Origin: an uncultured Porphyromonadaceae bacterium
GTDB lineage: Bacteria > Bacteroidota > Bacteroidia > Bacteroidales > Muribaculaceae
Reading direction: 5' to 3'
Length of the DNA: 12,785 nucleotides
Assembly: GCA_947177605.1 (NCBI GenBank)
Contig: CAMWUX010000008.1
Span: 1-12,785 of the forward strand
Part shown: piece after piece, positions 1 to 6,173 of the stretch
Layout of the letters: every line of letters starts with the position of its first letter
Numbering within the stretch: position 1 is the first letter of the stretch
Notes under the pieces: generated by a model
Databases searched by the model: none
Told to the model about the DNA's origin: nothing
The model's input: the letters and a program-made list of their open reading frames with translations, nothing else
Program-made: the position numbers and the translations under genes

Positions 1-14
1 TTGCTTTGGTGGTG

Positions 15-22
15 CAAAGGTA
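15..22 (-). promoter_or_regulatory. Probable Bacteroidetes -7 promoter box for a gene off the left edge
   Basis: Read on the minus strand, these bases are TACCTTTG followed by CA, an exact match to the Bacteroidetes -7 consensus TAnnTTTG. Transcription would begin within the first few bases of the window and run off its left end, in the same direction as every gene here. The -33 element (TTTG expected about 19 bp upstream, near 42-45) is poor, so the call rests on the -7 box and on its position in a non-coding region. Confidence 0.5.
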
Positions 23-52
23 CGAGGGGTTTGGGGTGGGGGAACACATATT

Positions 53-81
53 TTTACTGTTTGTGTCGGGGGCACAGTAAA
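53..81. repeat. Inverted repeat, possible operator upstream of the left-edge promoter
   Basis: TTTACTGT (53-60) and ACAGTAAA (74-81) are perfect 8-bp inverted arms around a 13-nt spacer. The element sits just upstream of the -33 position of the leftward promoter at 15-22, where an activator would bind. It could instead form an RNA hairpin, but no clean T run follows directly on either strand. Regulatory function is inferred from position only. Confidence 0.4.
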
Positions 82-208
82 TTTCGGGTGCGTTTTTGAT
101 GGTATATGGCTGGTGGTGTGATGGATGTGATATGGATTTTTTTCTGCCAATTCAATTTATTATTGCGGTTCTTATCCAGAACTCGCGTTATTGAGTAGTT
201 CGGTATGG

Positions 209-260
209 TATAGAAGATTTCTTCTATAGAAAAAAACTTCTATAGAAAAAAACTTCTATA
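209..260. repeat. Tandem 16-bp repeat made of palindromes
   Basis: The 16-bp unit CTTCTATAGAAAAAAA occurs at 221-236 and 237-252, with a partial third copy (CTTCTATA) at 253-260. Each full unit contains the perfect palindrome TTCTATAGAA (222-231 and 238-247). The first unit is preceded by TATAGAAG (209-216), which pairs with CTTCTATA (221-228) across a 4-nt loop. The layout could be an array of protein-binding sites, or a hairpin near the end of the leftward transcript. The T7 tracts on the minus strand come before the hairpin rather than after it, so a standard intrinsic terminator does not fit. Confidence 0.75.
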
Positions 261-324
261 TCGTGGGGCTTGATTTGCCGAAGCTATGCGCCAAGATTAG
301 TTTTTTATGGCTTGGATGTGAGGG

Positions 325-1608
325 CTACTTTGCGAGGAGCTCGCGGAAGAGGGCGATGTATTGCGAGGCGATTGCGGAGGAGGAGAAGCGACGACGCACT
401 TCAGCGTGCTGGTCTTCCCGCTTGCGTCGGTGGGTCAGTGCCCATTTGATACCGGCGGCTATGTCTTCGGCATTTTTGTACTCTGCCATGTAACCGGTGT
501 GAAGATGCTCGAAGATGTCGTTCTGTCCGCCCCGACCGAAGCTTACGGGTACGGCTCCGGCTGCCATGCCTTCGATGAGGGTGCCGGGGAGTGTCTCGTA
601 GAGCGATGTGGAGAGTACTACATCGGTATGGGCGTAGAGCTGGCGGAGCACGTTGCCGTCGTTGATCTGACCGAGATGGCGGAATGGGAAGCGCAGGCGG
701 TCGAATGCGGATGGGTCTTTGATGCCTCCGAAGAATACGGCGAGCGATTTGCGTGCAAGCTCGGGATCGTTGTCGAAGAGGTGGTTGAGGGCGTCGATAG
801 CGTAGTTAAGTCCTTTGATGGGGTCGTCGAGGCGCGCGGCGCCCATGGATATGATGAGGGGTGATTCGCCTACGCAGCGCAGATCCATCGACGGGCTTGT
901 GGGGAAGGATTCGATGGGGAAGGCGTTGTGGATCACGCGCACGTCGGCATCGCGCAGCAGAGAGCTCTTGCGGGCGCGCTCGGCGAGCCAGTTGCTCACG
1001 GCTACAAAGGTGATGGGATGCTTATGGTATAGTGTATCCTTGCGATGCTGGGTGCGGTAGGCGAGGTCGTGGGCGCTGCGGCCGGTGAGAAACCGGCAGT
1101 TGCCGCATCGGTCGGTGTAGGAGGTGCACTCGTAGGCATGGTGGCAGATACCGGTGATGTTCCACATATCGTGCATGGTCCACACGATCGGCTTGCCGAG
1201 CGATGCCAGACGGGCTATACCTTTGAGGGAGAGCATACCCTGATTGATCCATGACAGCACGATGACGTCGGCGTCGCGCACTACCGGGTGGTGTGAGAGG
1301 TCGATACCGGTCGAGGCGGTGGATACCTTGAAGAGGTTGCGTCGCGAGAATCCGTTGCGCAGGAATATGCCGATACGCTCACCCATGAATGTGACGGCGC
1401 GAATGATGCGCGAGGAGGTGGTGTGAACGGTGTCGTCGGTCGATAGCTTGTGGAATGCGAGCAGACTGGCGTCGACACCTTCGGCCTGCAGGGCATGGAC
1501 GAGGCGGCGTGTCACCACGGCTGCACCGCCGAGGCTGTCGCTCTGACAAATAACTGCTACTTTGAGTGGGCGGCCGTCAGTCGGCGCGGGTGCGATCTGT
1601 GGGTTCAT
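325..1608 (-). CDS. GT4-family glycosyltransferase
   Basis: A 427-residue cytoplasmic glycosyltransferase of the GT-B fold, expected to move a sugar from an activated donor to a glycan or lipid-linked acceptor; the substrates cannot be read from sequence. The N-terminal half begins at about residue 15 with a beta strand and a Gly-rich turn (SLGGAA, 25-30), typical of GT4 enzymes. The C-terminal half carries the E-x7-E motif (E338 and E346) that contacts the donor nucleotide sugar. A Cys cluster (C155, C161, C168, C171) follows the HDMW motif, as in a subset of GT4 enzymes. There is no signal peptide or membrane segment. It is the last gene of the run. Its ATG at 1608 lies inside the end of the DUF389 gene (32-nt overlap), and no later Met would preserve the first strand. 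Together with the flippase three genes earlier in the reading order, it suggests surface glycan assembly. Confidence 0.88.
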   Translation of the reverse strand: MNPQIAPAPTDGRPLKVAVICQSDSLGGAAVVTRRLVHALQAEGVDASLLAFHKLSTDDTVHTTSSRIIRAVTFMGERIGIFLRNGFSRRNLFKVSTASTGIDLSHHPVVRDADVIVLSWINQGMLSLKGIARLASLGKPIVWTMHDMWNITGICHHAYECTSYTDRCGNCRFLTGRSAHDLAYRTQHRKDTLYHKHPITFVAVSNWLAERARKSSLLRDADVRVIHNAFPIESFPTSPSMDLRCVGESPLIISMGAARLDDPIKGLNYAIDALNHLFDNDPELARKSLAVFFGGIKDPSAFDRLRFPFRHLGQINDGNVLRQLYAHTDVVLSTSLYETLPGTLIEGMAAGAVPVSFGRGGQNDIFEHLHTGYMAEYKNAEDIAAGIKWALTHRRKREDQHAEVRRRFSSSAIASQYIALFRELLAK

Positions 1609-2968
1609 TTTTTATTTCAGGGGTGTTTATGATTTTTATTTCGGGTAGATGGAGGCGCGCCTGGAGGTATTGGCGCAGTCGGAGGAGTGTCTCCTCGGAG
1701 GGGGTGGAGGAGAAGTGTATGAGAGCCATGTTGACGGTATCGGCACCGGCTTCGGCGGTGGAGGCGAAGACGCCGTCGACGATGGCGATGTCGGCTACCT
1801 GCGGGAATATTACTTTAAGCTCCGGAGCTACGACGGCGCCGGCGTCGTCGGTCTGCCGCGATGCGGATACTATGGCGCGCAGCGAATCGATCTGCCGCTG
1901 CTGGTCGAGTATGGTGGACTGGGCTATCTGATAGACGTCGTTGAATCCGGCAGTGGGGTTGACTGTCGTTTCAGTCACTCCGCCCTGCACGATGCGCAGC
2001 GCAGTGCCTTCGAGGTCGTAGAATTTAAGCCGGCCGGATAGGGCGAGGCGCAGTGAGTCGGCGGGGAGTGTCTTGCCTATGAGTGTGATGGTGATGGTGC
2101 GGCCGTCGGGGCCGGTGGATGCTGTCTCGTCGACTACCTGTGTGTTGGGCCACACACATTCGTGGGCCACGAATTCGGATGCGCGCATACGGAAATTGTT
2201 TTCGCGGAGCATCTGTATCGTGAGCCAGATACTGGGGAGCATCGTGAGCACGGCCACTGCGTAGACTACGCGGCGAACGCGGCGCGATCGCAGAGTGTTG
2301 ACTTCGTCGGAGCTCTTGTAGCCGAGCAGCTTGACGCCTATGAATGTGGCGAAGGCTATGTAGATGGAGTTGATGAGGAATAGGTAGAATGCGCCTATGA
2401 AGTAGTTGAGCTGACCGGTGGCGAGTCCGTAGCCGGCCGTACAGAGCGGGGGCATAAGTGCTGTGGCTATGGCCACGCCCGGTATCACATTGCCTTTGCT
2501 GCGCGAGGCTATGGCGAGTATGCCGGCTCCGCCGCCGACGAAGCCGATGAGTACGTCGTAGATGGTAGGTGACGTGCGCGCCAGCAGCTCGCTGTGGCCT
2601 TCGCTCACCGGGGATATGAGGAAGTAGACCGTGGAGGCGGCTACGGAGAAGAGTGATGCCATGAGGAGATTGCGCAGACACACCTTGATGAGCTGAAAGT
2701 CGTGGATGCCCACGCCTAAGCCGAGGCCTATGATGGGACCCATGAGGGGCGATATGAGCATGGCGCCGATGATGACGGCCGTGGAGTTGGTGTTGAGCCC
2801 GAGCGAGGCTATAAGGATGGCGAGCACGAGTATCACGATGTTGGTGCCGTGAAACGATACGTCGCCGCGGATCGCCTGCTCTGCCTGCTGCTGCGGCAGG
2901 AGCTGGTCCGAGAGGGTGAAGTAGCTTACGAAGTAATCCTTGATGCGTAGGGCTATGTTGGATGCCAT
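1577..2968 (-). CDS. DUF389 family multipass inner-membrane protein
   Basis: A 463-residue membrane protein of the DUF389 (uncharacterised hydrophobic domain) family; no biochemical role is established. By eye there are about seven membrane segments, near residues 43-58, 64-88, 100-119, 136-154, 161-181, 187-213 and 233-252. Conserved Gly/Pro-rich stretches resembling the family core are seen at 68-85 (GAMLISPLMGP...) and 162-182 (IPGVAIATALMPP...). Basic loops (about 95-99, 155-158, 213-233) imply a cytoplasmic N-terminus and a periplasmic C-terminus. The region after residue 253 is a soluble tail of about 210 residues with a likely coiled-coil stretch near 345-368. The gene starts 22 nt after the flippase stop and its end overlaps the glycosyltransferase start by 32 nt, so translation of the two may be coupled. 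The family call is firm; the function is open. Confidence 0.87.
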   Translation of the reverse strand: MASNIALRIKDYFVSYFTLSDQLLPQQQAEQAIRGDVSFHGTNIVILVLAILIASLGLNTNSTAVIIGAMLISPLMGPIIGLGLGVGIHDFQLIKVCLRNLLMASLFSVAASTVYFLISPVSEGHSELLARTSPTIYDVLIGFVGGGAGILAIASRSKGNVIPGVAIATALMPPLCTAGYGLATGQLNYFIGAFYLFLINSIYIAFATFIGVKLLGYKSSDEVNTLRSRRVRRVVYAVAVLTMLPSIWLTIQMLRENNFRMRASEFVAHECVWPNTQVVDETASTGPDGRTITITLIGKTLPADSLRLALSGRLKFYDLEGTALRIVQGGVTETTVNPTAGFNDVYQIAQSTILDQQRQIDSLRAIVSASRQTDDAGAVVAPELKVIFPQVADIAIVDGVFASTAEAGADTVNMALIHFSSTPSEETLLRLRQYLQARLHLPEIKIINTPEIKNEPTDRTRAD

Positions 2969-2990
2969 TGTGGTCGGGTGTTAATGGGGA

Positions 2991-4493
2991 TTATCGGCGG
3001 AGGAGAATCTTTTTGATGGGGAACAGCCGGGACAGACTCATATTCTCGATGCGGAGCACCACCGCAGCGTAGGCTGCGAGCAGCACGGTGCGAAGCGCCA
3101 TCGTGGCGACGGGGTGCGGCAGGGTGACCATCTCGCCGGCGGCATATAGAGCCATGCCGAGGAGGAAGTAGAGGCAGAGACGCCCTATCGGGTAGCCTAT
3201 GGGGTAGAAATGCTGTCCGACGAAGTAGGATGTGAGCATCATCACGGTGTAGCAGCCCAGGGCAGCGTAGGCGCAGCCCATATATCCGATGTGCGGCACG
3301 AGCACTACGTTGAGCACTACTGTCACCGCCAGTCCGAGCAGTGAGAACCACATACCCCAGTGGGTGCGATCGGTGAGTTTGTACCAGAGCGAGAGATTGA
3401 AGAATATGCCGAAGAAGAATTCGGCTATCATCACTACCGGCACTACGGTGAGGCCGGAGAAGTAGTCGGAGGCGATGAAGTAGCGGAGCACGGGCAGATA
3501 GAACATCACTCCGAGGAAGATAAACATACCCAGAATGACGAACCACTTCATAGCGTCGCGGTAGGCCTGCAGGCGATCCTCGCCTCTCTCTTTGCTCTGG
3601 GCGAAGATGAAGGGCTCGTAGGCGAAGCGGAATGCCTGGATAAACATTACCATCACTATGGCTATCTTATAGTTGGCGCCGTAGATGCCGACCTGAGTCA
3701 TCGCTGTGTCGGGATCGGACACGAGGGCCGGGAGTAGCATCTTGTCGATGGTCTGATTCATGATGCCGGCTACGCCGAGCACCAGCAGCGGCAGAGAATA
3801 CACGATCATCTCGCGCCACAGATGCCGGTCGAATCTCCAGCGGAAGCCGCGGAGCTCGGGGCGGAGCACTACGAGGTTGAGCAGTGAGCTGATGAAGTTG
3901 GCCAGAAAGATGTAGCCGATGCCGAATGTAGGATCGTAGAACCATGATATCGTGGCCGGGGCTACGCGCCACAGCCAGGGGCAGGCGATGAGGAAGAAGA
4001 GATTGAGCGCAATGTTGATGGCGATGTTGAGCAACCGCAGCAGGGCGAAGCGCTTCGCTTTATGTCGGTAGCGCAGATAGGAGAATGGCATGGCTGTGAA
4101 TGCGTCGAGAGCCACGGCCACGGCCATGAGCGCCGCGTAGCTGTGGTGATGCGGGCATTTGAGCAACTCCGACAGTGGTGAGAGGAATATCATCGCGGCT
4201 GCTATAAACACCGTCGAGGTGCAGCCGAGGGATATGAGTGCCGTGGAGTAGACCTTCATCGGGTCGGGGTAGCGGTCGTGGTTGGCGAACCGGAAGAATC
4301 CGGTCTCCATACCGTAGGTGAGAATCACCAGCGTGAGTGCCATGTAGGAGTAGATGAGGGTGACCACACCGTACTCCGGCGGCAGAAACAGTTCGGTGTA
4401 GAACGGTACGAGACACCAGTTGAGGAATCGGCCGATGATGCTCGACAGGCCGTAGTACACAGTATCTTTAGCCAGGGATTTTACGCTGCTCAT
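2991..4493 (-). CDS. Wzx-like oligosaccharide flippase (MOP superfamily)
   Basis: A 500-residue inner-membrane protein with roughly 12-14 hydrophobic segments along its whole length, resembling polysaccharide-biosynthesis transporters that flip lipid-linked oligosaccharides to the periplasmic face. Support comes from the N-terminal KDTVYYGLSSIIGRF segment, the GIYGANYKIA motif at 269-278, and the following QAFRFAYEPF segment at 286-295, both typical of Bacteroidetes Wzx-type proteins. The frame stays open upstream to an ATG at 4640, but those 49 extra residues overlap ruvB, are Ser/Arg/Pro-rich and look like a shadow of it. I therefore start at the ATG at 4493, which leaves a 10-nt gap after ruvB. 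The substrate is unknown; the glycosyltransferase in the same operon is a possible partner. A related drug/lipid exporter of the same superfamily is less likely. Confidence 0.88.
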   Translation of the reverse strand: MSSVKSLAKDTVYYGLSSIIGRFLNWCLVPFYTELFLPPEYGVVTLIYSYMALTLVILTYGMETGFFRFANHDRYPDPMKVYSTALISLGCTSTVFIAAAMIFLSPLSELLKCPHHHSYAALMAVAVALDAFTAMPFSYLRYRHKAKRFALLRLLNIAINIALNLFFLIACPWLWRVAPATISWFYDPTFGIGYIFLANFISSLLNLVVLRPELRGFRWRFDRHLWREMIVYSLPLLVLGVAGIMNQTIDKMLLPALVSDPDTAMTQVGIYGANYKIAIVMVMFIQAFRFAYEPFIFAQSKERGEDRLQAYRDAMKWFVILGMFIFLGVMFYLPVLRYFIASDYFSGLTVVPVVMIAEFFFGIFFNLSLWYKLTDRTHWGMWFSLLGLAVTVVLNVVLVPHIGYMGCAYAALGCYTVMMLTSYFVGQHFYPIGYPIGRLCLYFLLGMALYAAGEMVTLPHPVATMALRTVLLAAYAAVVLRIENMSLSRLFPIKKILLRR

Positions 4494-4503
4494 AGTCTGT
4501 GGG

Positions 4504-5544
4504 TCAGGAGAAAAGGGTGCCGGGCTCAAGTGGCCGTGCAGAGCCCATGTGGATATAGGCCCGCTCGGTGACCTCGCGCCCGCGGGGTGTGCGCTTGATG
4601 AATCCCTCCTTGATGAGGAATGGCTCGTAGACCTCCTCAATCGTGCCGGGATCTTCGCCGAGGGCAGTGGCTATGGTGCCGATACCCACGGGGCCTCCCT
4701 TGAATTTAGTGATGATGGTGGATAGTATCTTATGGTCGATCTCGTCGAGACCGTAGCGGTCGATGTTGAGGGCTTCGAGGGCGTAGCGTGTGATCTCGGG
4801 TTCGATCACACCGTTGCCTTTGACCTGGGCGAAGTCGCGGACGCGGCGCAGCAGGGCGTTGGCTATACGGGGTGTGCCGCGCGATCGGAGCGCGATCTCG
4901 AGCGCCGCTTCGGGTTGACACTGAATGCCAAGCAGCGATGCCGAGCGCATGATGATGGAGCGTATTACTTCGTGGTCGTAGTATTCCAGATGGCAGTTGA
5001 TACCGAAGCGGGCGCGTAGCGGCGACGTGAGCAGGCCGGAGCGTGTGGTGGCGCCTACGAGCGTGAATGGCGATAGGGAGAGCTGCACCGAGCGCGCGCC
5101 GGGTCCCTTGTCGATCATTATGTCGATGCGATAGTCCTCCATTGCGGAGTAGAGATACTCCTCTACGATAGGGCTGAGGCGGTGGATCTCGTCGATGAAG
5201 AGCACATCGTTCTCTTCAAGCGATGTGAGTATGCCGGCCAGATCGCCCGGTTTGTCGAGCACGGGTCCGGAGGTGACCTTGAATCCCACTCCGAGTTCGT
5301 TGGCTATGATGCCCGAAAGGGTGGTCTTGCCCAGGCCGGGAGGGCCGTGAAGCAGCAGATGGTCGAGTGCTTCGCCACGCATCTTGGCTGCCTCAACAAA
5401 TACCCGCAGCATATCCACGATCCGCTTCTGTCCCTGAAAGGAGTCGAACTGCGAGGGGCGGAGCGCCTTCTCGGTGTCGCGGTCGGCTGCCGACATGCCG
5501 GCACTCTGCCGAGCATCGCGTATGTCGAAATCGCCTTCGCTCAT
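4504..5544 (-). CDS. ruvB: Holliday junction branch migration DNA helicase RuvB
   Basis: RuvB is the ATP-driven motor that, with RuvA, drives branch migration of Holliday junctions during recombinational repair. At 346 residues it has the usual family length. Visible motifs are Walker A GPPGLGKT (67-74), Walker B LFIDEIH (115-121, with D118 and E119), sensor 1 GATTRSG (164-170), the conserved arginine stretch SPLRARFG (174-181), sensor 2 GTPRIAN (223-229), and the C-terminal winged helix with [10 protein letters not shown] and GEDPGTIEE (about 283-305). All key residues appear intact. Its ATG overlaps the stop of the DUF4254 gene in an ATGA arrangement, which points to translational coupling. 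The flippase begins 10 nt after its stop. ruvA and ruvC are not in the window. Confidence 0.98.
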   Translation of the reverse strand: MSEGDFDIRDARQSAGMSAADRDTEKALRPSQFDSFQGQKRIVDMLRVFVEAAKMRGEALDHLLLHGPPGLGKTTLSGIIANELGVGFKVTSGPVLDKPGDLAGILTSLEENDVLFIDEIHRLSPIVEEYLYSAMEDYRIDIMIDKGPGARSVQLSLSPFTLVGATTRSGLLTSPLRARFGINCHLEYYDHEVIRSIIMRSASLLGIQCQPEAALEIALRSRGTPRIANALLRRVRDFAQVKGNGVIEPEITRYALEALNIDRYGLDEIDHKILSTIITKFKGGPVGIGTIATALGEDPGTIEEVYEPFLIKEGFIKRTPRGREVTERAYIHMGSARPLEPGTLFS

Positions 5545-6149
5545 TTGTTGGCGTAGAGTACGGGATTGGTCGACGGATCGTTGTACATCTTCATCTGGCG
5601 GTAGACCTTCATCATCTTTCGGCCTGCTTCCATATCGTCGAGAAGCTGGCCGATGGCGGTGGTGAGATCGGTGAGCTGCTCAAGGAGCACTGCCAGCTTG
5701 GCGGCGCACTTGGCGCGGTGTGCTTCGGAGGCGTCGGCGCGCAGGGTTTCCACTTCCATGTGGAAGATCTTCACGGCCAGAATGGAGAGGCGGTCGAGCG
5801 CCCAGGCCGGGCTCTCGGTGTTGAGCGTGGCATCGGGCAGCAGCTTCACAGCCGAGAATTTCTCGAGGAAGTAGGAATCGAGCTGCTCCACCATGTCGGT
5901 GCGCTCCTGATTGGAGCGGTCGATGCGACGCTTGATCTCAAGCGCTTCGGCGGGATCGATGGCGGGATCGCGTACGATGTCCTCGAGGTGCCACTGCACT
6001 ACGTCGATCACATTTTTCTGAAACAGTGTATGCTCGATCGTGCCCTCTGTGTATGGGTTGGGTATGCGGGCATCGACGTGGTCGGTGACGTGGTAGGCTT
6101 TTGTAGCCTCTTCGAATATCTTATATGCGTGACGTGCGAATTCTGTCAT
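5541..6149 (-). CDS. DUF4254 domain-containing protein
   Basis: A 202-residue soluble, mostly helical protein with no signal peptide or membrane segment. The sequence matches what I know of DUF4254, a family with no assigned function, common in Bacteroidetes and often found near glycosyltransferases. Conserved-looking positions include QWHLED (52-57), an acidic/basic helix with [10 protein letters not shown] (76-85), [15 protein letters not shown] (110-124), and the C-terminal [14 protein letters not shown] (183-196). The His, Asp and Glu residues in these segments could be functional, but no catalytic mechanism can be named. Its last bases overlap the ruvB start (ATGA), and its start lies 24 nt after the stop of the 683-residue membrane protein. 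Confidence 0.85.
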   Translation of the reverse strand: MTEFARHAYKIFEEATKAYHVTDHVDARIPNPYTEGTIEHTLFQKNVIDVVQWHLEDIVRDPAIDPAEALEIKRRIDRSNQERTDMVEQLDSYFLEKFSAVKLLPDATLNTESPAWALDRLSILAVKIFHMEVETLRADASEAHRAKCAAKLAVLLEQLTDLTTAIGQLLDDMEAGRKMMKVYRQMKMYNDPSTNPVLYANK

Positions 6150-6173
6150 GTCGGTATGGTGTGATTGCTTGGT

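Larger units (their letters stand above)
1..324. other. Non-coding intergenic region left of the six-gene operon
   Basis: No convincing gene lies here on either strand; the only open frames are short and show no family resemblance. The region is more A+T-rich than the flanking genes and has poly-A/T runs. It contains a probable promoter facing the left edge (15-22), an inverted repeat (53-81), a small imperfect hairpin with arms GTTCT/AGAAC (168-172 and 178-182), and a palindrome array (209-260). The glycosyltransferase gene ends at 325 reading leftwards, so its transcript must end somewhere here. I could not find a textbook terminator: the only candidate stem (CCAAG 291-295 with CTTGG 311-315) has five base pairs and no adjoining T run. 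Confidence 0.7.

Noticed and set aside
209..260. CRISPR array or origin iterons
   Set aside because: The units are 16 bp and directly adjacent, without unique spacers. There are only two full copies, and there is no cas or replication gene nearby.
291..315. Terminator hairpin after the glycosyltransferase gene
   Set aside because: Only five base pairs with a 15-nt loop and no adjoining T run.
263..493. Small plus-strand frame at the end of the glycosyltransferase gene
   Set aside because: Mostly antisense to the conserved C-terminus of the glycosyltransferase, with no family resemblance or start signal.
4494..4640. Upstream extension of the flippase gene to an ATG at 4640
   Set aside because: The 49 extra residues are Ser/Arg/Pro-rich, lie inside ruvB in another frame and precede a normal Wzx-like N-terminus at 4493.
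5367..6164. 265-residue open frame on the plus strand
   Set aside because: It is antisense to ruvB and DUF4254, both clear family members. Its Cys/His/Gly-rich composition is typical of a shadow frame in G+C-rich DNA.
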